A stretch of DNA of 64,000 bases. It comes from Pseudomonadales bacterium (GTDB lineage: Bacteria > Pseudomonadota > Gammaproteobacteria > Pseudomonadales > Azotimanducaceae). This document shows, piece after piece, positions 1-7,092 of this stretch; the stretch's first letter is position 1; the number at the start of each line of letters is the position of its first letter. The position numbers and the translations under genes are program-made. The stretch spans positions 1,335,072 to 1,399,071 of the forward strand of contig JAEPOO010000001.1 in the NCBI GenBank assembly GCA_017642855.1, given 5' to 3'. A model generated the notes under the pieces. The model saw nothing but the letters and a program-made list of their open reading frames with translations, did not search any database and had not been told where the DNA came from.

Positions 1-75
1 TCCCTTCCCTACGCTTGATCGTCCAAATCAAAGATGGCGCAGCGTGCCAGAAAATCATTCCTCGGAGGGAAAATC

Positions 76-834
76 ATGGATCTACAACTATCAGGAAAAT
101 GTGCGCTTGTAACCGGTGGCACCAAAGGCATTGGTCGTGCGATTGTCGAAGCACTATCAGATGACGGCTGCAACATCGCACTGTGTGCACGTAACGCTGA
201 TGAAGTCACTGCTGCGGTTGAAGCGATTTCCGCCAAAGGCGTGAAGTGCTTCGGCAAAGCCGTTGACGTCACGGACGGCGACGCCTTCAAAGGATTTATT
301 GACGAAGCTGCCGGAGAGCTCGGCGGTCTGGACGTGTTCGTCTCAAACGTTGCCGGTGGAAACGCACCCGGTGTTGAGGGTTGGAGAAATCAGTTTGAGG
401 GAAACGTCGTTGCTGCCGTAAACGGCGTCGAAGCCGCAACGCCTCATCTGGAAAAATCTGACAGTGGCAGCATCATCTTTATTTCGACCACTGCCGCGCT
501 TGAAAAGTTCATGAACGCAGGTCCCTATAACGCAACTAAAGCTGCCTTGCTGCAGTACTCAGGCGCGCTGGCTCACGAGCTGGCACCCAAGGGTATTCGC
601 GTGAACTCGGTCAGTCCAGGCCCAATCTTCATCGAAGGTGGCTCATGGGACATGATCAAGCAAAATATGGCAGCGCTGTATGACTCCACGGTTGCACAGA
701 TCCCGTTGGGTCGTATGGGCACAGCTGATGAGGTCGCGGTGCAGGTGGCTGTACTCGCATCACCTCGTGGAGGTTTCACCAGCGGCACCAACGTTGTGAT
801 TGATGGCTCCATGACACAGCGTATCCAGTTCTAA
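76..834 (+). CDS. Short-chain dehydrogenase/reductase (SDR)
   Basis: Classical SDR of 252 residues, an NAD(P)-dependent oxidoreductase of unknown substrate, expected in the cytoplasm. The nucleotide-binding motif TGGTKGIG lies at residues 13-20, an NVAGG motif follows mid-protein, and the catalytic Ser (in FISTTA) and YNATK (YxxxK) are present. The C-terminus has the usual SG-TNVVIDG motif. An in-frame ATG exists at 34, but the ATG at 76 is preceded by GGAGGG at a good distance and fits the family start, so I use 76. A ThuA-like gene follows 24 bases downstream and is probably co-transcribed. The substrate cannot be told from sequence; family assignment is secure. Confidence 0.93.
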   Translation: MDLQLSGKCALVTGGTKGIGRAIVEALSDDGCNIALCARNADEVTAAVEAISAKGVKCFGKAVDVTDGDAFKGFIDEAAGELGGLDVFVSNVAGGNAPGVEGWRNQFEGNVVAAVNGVEAATPHLEKSDSGSIIFISTTAALEKFMNAGPYNATKAALLQYSGALAHELAPKGIRVNSVSPGPIFIEGGSWDMIKQNMAALYDSTVAQIPLGRMGTADEVAVQVAVLASPRGGFTSGTNVVIDGSMTQRIQF

Positions 835-858
835 AAAATAATAAGAGGGAAACGGGTT

Positions 859-1599
859 ATGCCAGATAAGAAAATCAACGCCTACCTGGTTGCGGCCGGG
901 ATGTACCACGATATCGATTTCGCACGCCAGGAAATCCTGAAACTACTGCTGGAGCATCCGAATATTCGGACAAAAGTAGCGGCGGACTATCATGATATCG
1001 AAGGTATCCAGGCGAGTGATTTTCTTATCACCTACACCTGTAACCTGATGCCATCCGAGGACGAGCAGAAGGCGCTGGTCGAATATATCAAGGGCGGCGG
1101 CAAGTGGTTCGCCCTACACGGTACCAACTCTATCCTTGAGTTCACCGAAAATGGTGTAGACGCACCAGAGACCGCTCCTATTGTGATGGATCTGCTCGGA
1201 TCTCAGTTCATGGCTCACCCTCCGATTCAGCTCTTCACGGTAAAAACTGAGGCCATGGGTCATGAACTGGTTAAAGATGTCGGCGAGTTCGAGACCGATG
1301 ACGAACAGTATCTGTGCAAGATGCACGGAGAGCACGAATTGCTGATGTATTCGGAGTACAGTGGGACATGTGACGGCTGGATTCATTCAGATTTCAATAA
1401 TGATGACAAACGTGCCGTCTACTACATCAAGAAAACCGGTGACGGCGAAGTGCTTTACCTGAACCTCGGTCATTGTCGAGGCCACTGGGACATGGAACCC
1501 GTTGCCGAGTATTACCCGGAAATCGAAAAAGGCTCCTGGGATCGTCCCCAGTACTACGAATTGTTGCGCCGCGGCATAAAATACTGCGCCGGGATATAA
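859..1599 (+). CDS. ThuA-like domain protein
   Basis: A 246-residue protein resembling the ThuA family (class I glutamine-amidotransferase-like fold), whose founding member acts in trehalose utilisation in rhizobia. Visible family features are the N-terminal strand with residues lining up as a flavodoxin-like fold, the segment ITYTCNLMPSEDEQ followed by YIKGGGKWFALHG (the ThuA 'GGG-hG-H' turn), and a late LGHCRGHWD segment. No signal peptide is visible, so a cytoplasmic location is likely. The start ATG follows AGAGGGAAA. It lies between an SDR and a TonB receptor, which suggests handling of an imported compound, possibly a keto-sugar or a xenobiotic; that role is inference. Confidence 0.8.
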   Translation: MPDKKINAYLVAAGMYHDIDFARQEILKLLLEHPNIRTKVAADYHDIEGIQASDFLITYTCNLMPSEDEQKALVEYIKGGGKWFALHGTNSILEFTENGVDAPETAPIVMDLLGSQFMAHPPIQLFTVKTEAMGHELVKDVGEFETDDEQYLCKMHGEHELLMYSEYSGTCDGWIHSDFNNDDKRAVYYIKKTGDGEVLYLNLGHCRGHWDMEPVAEYYPEIEKGSWDRPQYYELLRRGIKYCAGI

Positions 1600-1620
1600 A
1601 AACTCTTATCCCCTCCTTCC

Positions 1621-1648
1621 TTGACTGAACCAGCAGTTGTGCTAAAAC
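1621..1648 (+). promoter_or_regulatory. Candidate sigma-70 promoter of the TonB receptor gene
   Basis: TTGACT at 1621-1626 and TAAAAC at 1643-1648 are separated by 16 bases, about 70 bases before the receptor start codon. The -35 matches 5 of 6 and the -10 matches 4 of 6 consensus bases. The -10 lies inside the inverted repeat described in the next entry. Confidence 0.4.
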
Positions 1649-1684
1649 AAACACAACTGTTGGTTTTCCGTGTCTGACGGAAAA
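1634..1684. promoter_or_regulatory. Two adjacent perfect inverted repeats (operator or attenuator candidate)
   Basis: CAGTTGTG (1634-1641) and CACAACTG (1652-1659) are perfect complements around a 10-base spacer that holds the candidate -10. TTTTCCG (1664-1670) and CGGAAAA (1678-1684) form a second perfect 7-base repeat with a 7-base loop in the expected leader RNA. The first looks like a dimeric regulator site; the second could be an RNA hairpin. Neither is followed by a strong T-run, so they are not a classic terminator. Confidence 0.45.
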
Positions 1685-1715
1685 GTGGCAGAAAAACAAT
1701 AATCAGGAGGGAGCT

Positions 1716-4112
1716 ATGAAATTCACCCGCACGTTGTTGGGGGTGGCGATTGGCGCAACGTCAATCGGCAGCCCAATCATGATTCATGCTGAAGAAACCA
1801 GCAGGACCATGGAAGAAGTCGTCGTAACCTCACGTCGACGAGACGAATCTCAACAAGATGTACCACTTTCGGTCACTGCCTGGGGTGCAGAAGCCATCGA
1901 AAGAGTAAAGCCCACAACATTGCGTGACTTTGATGCTCTGGCACCAAACGTCTATATCGGAATGAACACCGCCGGTCCCGGCGCCTCTGCACTTTATATT
2001 CGCGGTATCGGCTACGCTGATATTGAGAAGACGCAAAGTCCGCAGGTGGGCGTGATCGTCGACGGGATCCAAATGGGTTCGTCGACCGGACAATTAATTG
2101 ATACCTTCGATGTTGAAAGTATCGAAATCAACCGGGGGCCTCAGGGCGTATTGTTCGGAAAGAACACCATCGGCGGCAACATCGTGGTTAACCGGGTGAA
2201 ACCTGAGTTTAACGACTTTGGATTTAACGCCTCGGTAGAACTCGGCAATTTTGATTCTGAGATCTACAAAGCCAGGGTCAATTTGCCGCTTGTCGAGGAC
2301 ACCCTTGCATTGAAAATTGGCGCTATCTCACGTGAACGGGAAGGTTACTACGACAATGTCACCTTGGGACAAACCGCAGGTGATGTAGACTTTCAGTCCT
2401 TCACCACAGCACTAAGGTGGTTGCCAACTGAAAATTTCGAAGTCTTAATGACGTACGACAACATTGACGATACTAGCCAAATCCCTCCACAGGATCCCCG
2501 TTTTGATGGCAGTAACCCCTTCATCAACCGCGCAAACAAAGAAGAACCCACTGAGTATGACGTTGATCAGCTTGGGATACAGGCAACCTGGGATATCAAC
2601 GACAATCTCAGCCTGTTCTCCGTCACTGGCTGGCATGACAGCTTTGACGGCGTAAACCAGGATTTCGACGGAGGAAGCCCAGCAGGTTTGGCGATCCCCT
2701 TCGCACAGTTACATACCTTGCGCGAACAGGACTTTGAAATCTTCACGCAGGAACTCCGCCTGCAGGGCAGCATCAGTGACAATGTAGATTTTATGGTGGG
2801 TTACTACTATTACGAGTCTGAACTGGATTTCTCACAGCGGACAAACAACGTTCTGCAGCTGCCCGCGGCAGCGATTGGACTTCCGCCCGATGGTTCGTTC
2901 CCTTGTGCGGCTATTGGCTTCAGACCCAACCCGACCGTGGGTGATGTTTTCTGTCAATTCCCGAATGCAAGGTCCACTCAGATCGCGAGCGAGGATGTCG
3001 AATCGCAAGCTTTCTTTGGTTCTTTGACCTGGCGACCAACCGATGAATTGGAATTTATGGTGGGTGTTCGAAACATTCAGGAAGAGAAAGATGCCTTTAA
3101 TTCCTATTTCGATCATTCTACAGGCACCTTCGATACGGTTGGGCCTGAAGCAGAATTCGACTTCAGCAGCTATCCCACGACGGCAGGGGTAACCTACGCA
3201 ATCGGAGATGACTGGGACGACACCATCTGGACAGCGTCAGGCACGTGGAACTACACGGACTCGAATCGTGCATACATCAACTATTCTGAGGGCTTCCGTT
3301 CAGGCGGTATCAGCATTCGATCCGCTCGAGATCCTGCAGAAGCCCCATTCGAGCCTGAAAACGCAGATCAGATCGAGGTTGGTCTCAAGAACGAGTTCTT
3401 CGATGGCGCTCTGCAGTTGAACCTGGCCTACTACGAACTGACACTCGAAGGCGGCCAGTTCAGCTCCATCATCTCGCTGCCCCCTGGATCTATTCCTGGA
3501 ACGACGACTATCATCAACAACGGGGATGAAGCCGTTCTTGACGGATGGGAATTTGAAGGTCGCTGGCTCATCAACGATAACTTCACACTGTCCTTCAACT
3601 ATGGCAGTACTGATGCAGACAACTCTGCGTTCCAGCTGCCATGTGATCGCGTAGATGGCTGTGCATCCAGTATTCCGGGCAACCCACCAGATCCATCTGG
3701 CACATTACGAACGCTTGGCGGCAACAGCGATTCCCGTCAGCCTGAGGAAACCTATGCCGTTCGCCTATCTTATGTAACGGACATCGGCAACGGGACACTG
3801 TTCGTTGACGCAGGGTACAAGTACACGGGCGAGTTTCTGCTGGTGAACACCGGTGCCGGTGCCGATGCTCGAACCTTCGATGGCGACTATGATCTCTGGG
3901 ATGCACGTATTGCTTACGAAATGCGGCTTGCCAACGATCAGACGCTCACGTTCACGGCTTCAGGCAAAAACCTGACGGACGAAGAGTACCGGGAACAGGC
4001 TCTGTTCCTTGGCGGTGGTACCTTCCTGTTACCTTCTGGCGGTCCGAACACCGGATTCCAGGGTTGGGGTGCACCACGAACTTATGCCTTCGAAATCCGT
4101 TACTCCATGTAG
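1716..4112 (+). CDS. TonB-dependent outer-membrane receptor
   Basis: Outer-membrane active-transport receptor of 798 residues. The N-terminus is a signal peptide (cleavage likely after MIHA, about residue 25), followed by a TonB-box-like EEVVVT and a plug domain with VPLSVTA, LYIRGIG and the RGPQGVLFGKNTIGG motif. The remainder is a 22-strand-type barrel ending in the aromatic-rich APRTYAFEIRYSM; a C-terminal Met instead of the common Phe is a small oddity. The sequence type is that of the large iron-complex/unknown-substrate receptor group frequent in marine gammaproteobacteria and sphingomonads. The start has AGGAGGGAG upstream. A strong terminator lies just after the stop. The ligand is unknown; nearby catabolic genes suggest an organic substrate rather than a siderophore. 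Confidence 0.95.
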   Translation: MKFTRTLLGVAIGATSIGSPIMIHAEETSRTMEEVVVTSRRRDESQQDVPLSVTAWGAEAIERVKPTTLRDFDALAPNVYIGMNTAGPGASALYIRGIGYADIEKTQSPQVGVIVDGIQMGSSTGQLIDTFDVESIEINRGPQGVLFGKNTIGGNIVVNRVKPEFNDFGFNASVELGNFDSEIYKARVNLPLVEDTLALKIGAISREREGYYDNVTLGQTAGDVDFQSFTTALRWLPTENFEVLMTYDNIDDTSQIPPQDPRFDGSNPFINRANKEEPTEYDVDQLGIQATWDINDNLSLFSVTGWHDSFDGVNQDFDGGSPAGLAIPFAQLHTLREQDFEIFTQELRLQGSISDNVDFMVGYYYYESELDFSQRTNNVLQLPAAAIGLPPDGSFPCAAIGFRPNPTVGDVFCQFPNARSTQIASEDVESQAFFGSLTWRPTDELEFMVGVRNIQEEKDAFNSYFDHSTGTFDTVGPEAEFDFSSYPTTAGVTYAIGDDWDDTIWTASGTWNYTDSNRAYINYSEGFRSGGISIRSARDPAEAPFEPENADQIEVGLKNEFFDGALQLNLAYYELTLEGGQFSSIISLPPGSIPGTTTIINNGDEAVLDGWEFEGRWLINDNFTLSFNYGSTDADNSAFQLPCDRVDGCASSIPGNPPDPSGTLRTLGGNSDSRQPEETYAVRLSYVTDIGNGTLFVDAGYKYTGEFLLVNTGAGADARTFDGDYDLWDARIAYEMRLANDQTLTFTASGKNLTDEEYREQALFLGGGTFLLPSGGPNTGFQGWGAPRTYAFEIRYSM

Positions 4113-4141
4113 CGTTTTTACTCTTAACTGTGAAACACTTG

Positions 4142-4167
4142 GGGCTGCATCCGCAGCCCTTTTTTTT
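4142..4167 (+). terminator. Rho-independent terminator
   Basis: GGGCTGC (4142-4148), loop ATCC, GCAGCCC (4153-4159) and then eight T residues (4160-4167). The 7-base perfect GC-rich stem with a T-run is a textbook intrinsic terminator, 29 bases after the TonB receptor stop codon. Confidence 0.92.
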
Positions 4168-4180
4168 GATGGAGATAAAA

Positions 4181-4543
4181 GTGTCTAACAAAGAAATTGT
4201 GATGTCCTTTATCAACTGCTGGAACACCCTGGATTGGGATGGTGCGGCAGCTTTGCTTACTGACGACGTGGTCTGGGACAACGTGCCCATGGAAACCATG
4301 GAGGGCAAAGCTTTTGTCGATGCTGCCATGCGAGGCATGGGCCCGGAAGCGGTTGACTGGGAAGTCCTGGCGATTGCCGAAGACGGCGATCGAGTCTGGA
4401 CGGAGCGCATCGATAAATTTGATATGCCTGGGGGCAAACGCGTTGAGCTACCTGTGATGGGTACCTTTGACATTCGGGATGGAAAAATCGCAGTCTGGCG
4501 CGACTACTTCGATCTGAATAGTTTTACGTCACAAATGGCCTGA
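4181..4543 (+). CDS. Limonene-1,2-epoxide hydrolase-like (SnoaL/NTF2 fold) protein
   Basis: A 120-residue protein of the limonene-1,2-epoxide hydrolase type within the NTF2-like superfamily. Arg76 and Asp78 in the ERID motif and the WRDYFD motif at 106-111 match the places of the Arg/Asp/Asp catalytic residues known in LEH, so epoxide hydrolysis is plausible. I start it at GTG 4181 because GGAGAT lies six bases upstream. The in-frame ATG at 4169 has only the terminator T-run before it, and an ATG at 4064 would add antisense-like sequence from inside the receptor gene. Its Shine-Dalgarno directly follows the terminator, so expression must come by read-through or from a promoter within the receptor gene. 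The next gene overlaps its stop codon. Confidence 0.78.
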   Translation: MSNKEIVMSFINCWNTLDWDGAAALLTDDVVWDNVPMETMEGKAFVDAAMRGMGPEAVDWEVLAIAEDGDRVWTERIDKFDMPGGKRVELPVMGTFDIRDGKIAVWRDYFDLNSFTSQMA

Positions 4544-7023
4544 TTACCATCAGACTCACCCTCGTATTCTTAATCTTCTTCAGTTCGGGCGTCACCGGCC
4601 TGGTTTATGAAGTCCTCTGGATGAAGCAGCTGGGCCTGCTTTTTGGTAGCACGGCCCAGAGCGCAGCCGCGGCAACGGCAGCTTTCTTTCTGGGTATCGC
4701 CGCAGGCAGTTACGTGTGGGGCGAAAAGCTCCGACACATCAGACGCCCGCTATTTACCTATGCGATGCTTGAGCTGGGCATTGTCATCGCTGCTCTGTTA
4801 TTCCTACTGATCTTTTTTGCGTGGAACCAGATCTTTCCGATCGTATTCAGTGCGCTTGGCAACACCCCTATCATCCTGACGCTCTCAAAGCTCATTTTGG
4901 CCATTGTGCTGATCTTCCCGGCCACTTTTCTCATGGGCGGAACACTGCCGGTGATGGGGCAATATCTCGTCAGAGAGGCCTCACAGCTTGGGAAATGGAG
5001 TGGCTGGCTCTATGGCATCAACACGCTGGGTGCCGCAGCCGGTGCCATGCTCGCAGGCTTTCTTCTTATTCAGTGGCTGGGCTTTAAAAAAACCTATGCC
5101 CTGGCGCTTACCATCTCCGCCCTGGTCGGCGTCATCGCCTACGGGCTATCGCGAGGTGAATCAGAATTTTCAGTCCTCTCCAAGCACGACATAAAAACAG
5201 GCCGCGGAAAATTTGCGACGCGACTCGTTCTTGTTGCTTTCATCTCAGGGTTTGCCAGCCTCGGACTGCAGATTCTCTGGACGAGAATGTTTGTGCAGGT
5301 CCTGCAAAACTCCGTCTACAGCTATGCGGCGATCCTGACTGTGTTTCTTTCTGCACTGTCTGCTGGCGCACTTCTATCCAGATGGCTTGCAGGTTTTCAA
5401 CTGAACCGCGAGGTAACACTCACCTGGTTGCTCTGTCTGTCTGCCGTCTCGGTACTAATGGTGCCCTTTGGCTTTGTGGCATGGACAGACGGTCTCTCCT
5501 ATATCGGCGATCGTTCCGAACTGCAGGGGTACCTGATCCAGGTGCTCATCTCGATCGTGGTGTTGGTAGGTATCCCAACAACGCTGATGGGCATGCTGCT
5601 GCCGTACCTCTATAAGTATGCAGAGGATATGAATGCTCGACCAGGGGTCATTATCGGTCGACTCAATAGCTGGAATACCGCCGGCGCTGTTGTCGGTTCA
5701 ATCATTGCGGGGTTTGTTTTACTCGAACTGATCGGTTTGTGGAGCAGCATTAGATTGATGGGGGTGATCTATCTGTTAACGGCCATTCTACTGACATTTC
5801 AATTTGCGCCTGAGATGAACGCTCGAATCAGATATGCACCACTCGTCATTATGTTTCTGTCCGTGACCGTGCTTGATCCGGGAAGATTGCCCAACGTGCG
5901 CATTCAACCGCTAAAGAACAATGAAGCATTGCTCGAAGTCTGGGAAAGCAGTGGCGGTACAGTAGCGGTTTTGCAAAGAGATGACAGCCTGCGGGTCAAA
6001 CTCAACAACTGGTACACCCTCGGAGGCAGCGGCGCTGTCCGGATGGAACAGATGCAGAGCCATCTGCCACTGCAGCTTCATGCTGAACCCACCAGCGTGT
6101 TCTATCTGGGTTTGGGCTCTGGCATCACCGCTGGCACAGCCATGCAGTACCCCGTAGAGCGCGTTGTCGTCACCGAACTGGTTAACGACGTTATCAAAGC
6201 GTCAAAAAAATATTTCGCGCCGCATGTAAACGGATTACACGAAGACCCGCGCGTTCAATTAGTACATGAGGACGGCAGAAATTACCTTCGCGCGACTCGA
6301 GAGAATTTTGACCTGATCATCGCGGACCTGTTTATCCCATGGCGATCTGGTGTTGGTTACCTCTACTCCCTGGAACACTTCCAGGCGGCAAAAAACCGCC
6401 TGAATTCAAACGGGATGTTTGTACAATGGGTACCACTGTATCAGGTGAGCGAAAGAGAAATTGGCATCATCAGCAGAACCATGCTGGAAGTTTTTCCACA
6501 GGTCTCTGCATGGCGAGGCGATTTTTACTCCGAAAAACCAATGATGGCGCTGATTGGTCACATCGATACAAAACCTCTGGAAAGAAACAATGCCTTGGTG
6601 AAATCCAGCGTTCAGTCTCTGGCTGCGATCAATGCCGGAAAAAGCGATCAGGTGCCTCTGATTGCCCACTACCTGGGTTCGCTCAGCACGGAGCAAGCAC
6701 TCATCAAAGACAGTCTGATCAATACCGACGACTTGCCCTGGATTGAATATTTGGCGCCAGAGTCTCACCGCGCGGTCAGAGCGGGCAAAGTCGATTGGTT
6801 CGTAGAGGACTCTTTGCTCGCGTTTATGAGAGATTTGCAGGCGCAGAGCCCATCAGCTTCCGACCCTTTCCTCAAGCTGATGCCGGCTGAGATACATCGC
6901 GCAGTATCCGCAGGTCTGTACCTCCATGAGGCAGCAGTCGCCAGAGACAGAGAGGACACCGCAGCCGCATCTGAGGCACTCGCCAAAGCAAGAGCATTAC
7001 TCACCCCCAGCCAATCCGGGTAA
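4540..7023 (+). CDS. Membrane-fused spermidine-synthase-like protein
   Basis: Two-part protein of about 827 residues: a polytopic membrane region (about residues 1-420) and a spermidine-synthase-like Rossmann methyltransferase fold (about 470-730), then an alpha-helical tail. The catalytic-type half shows the GLGSGITAG glycine loop, VVVTELVND, HEDGRNYLR and LIIADLF. The first ATG is at 4621, but the frame is open back to 4522 and encodes a typical family N-terminus (LTLVFLIFFSSGVTGLVYE) before it. No ATG, GTG or TTG exists there; a CTG at 4540-4542 overlaps the upstream TGA as CTGA, matching the ATGA/TTGA coupling used elsewhere in the window, so I propose CTG 4540 (ATT 4543 is the alternative). 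Family function in bacteria is not settled; polyamine synthesis is not demonstrated. Confidence 0.82.
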   Translation: MITIRLTLVFLIFFSSGVTGLVYEVLWMKQLGLLFGSTAQSAAAATAAFFLGIAAGSYVWGEKLRHIRRPLFTYAMLELGIVIAALLFLLIFFAWNQIFPIVFSALGNTPIILTLSKLILAIVLIFPATFLMGGTLPVMGQYLVREASQLGKWSGWLYGINTLGAAAGAMLAGFLLIQWLGFKKTYALALTISALVGVIAYGLSRGESEFSVLSKHDIKTGRGKFATRLVLVAFISGFASLGLQILWTRMFVQVLQNSVYSYAAILTVFLSALSAGALLSRWLAGFQLNREVTLTWLLCLSAVSVLMVPFGFVAWTDGLSYIGDRSELQGYLIQVLISIVVLVGIPTTLMGMLLPYLYKYAEDMNARPGVIIGRLNSWNTAGAVVGSIIAGFVLLELIGLWSSIRLMGVIYLLTAILLTFQFAPEMNARIRYAPLVIMFLSVTVLDPGRLPNVRIQPLKNNEALLEVWESSGGTVAVLQRDDSLRVKLNNWYTLGGSGAVRMEQMQSHLPLQLHAEPTSVFYLGLGSGITAGTAMQYPVERVVVTELVNDVIKASKKYFAPHVNGLHEDPRVQLVHEDGRNYLRATRENFDLIIADLFIPWRSGVGYLYSLEHFQAAKNRLNSNGMFVQWVPLYQVSEREIGIISRTMLEVFPQVSAWRGDFYSEKPMMALIGHIDTKPLERNNALVKSSVQSLAAINAGKSDQVPLIAHYLGSLSTEQALIKDSLINTDDLPWIEYLAPESHRAVRAGKVDWFVEDSLLAFMRDLQAQSPSASDPFLKLMPAEIHRAVSAGLYLHEAAVARDREDTAAASEALAKARALLTPSQSG

Positions 7024-7033
7024 ACAAACACGC

Positions 7034-7061
7034 TTGACGGTTTTCCATCACCTGCTACTCT
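7034..7061 (+). promoter_or_regulatory. Weak candidate promoter before the molybdopterin oxidoreductase gene
   Basis: TTGACG at 7034-7039 and TACTCT at 7056-7061 are 16 bases apart. The -35 is good, the -10 is poor. It sits in the 69-base gap between two plus-strand genes, so the downstream unit may have its own promoter. Confidence 0.22.
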
Positions 7062-7092
7062 TAATTGGAGTGAACATTGGAGGGGGTAGACT

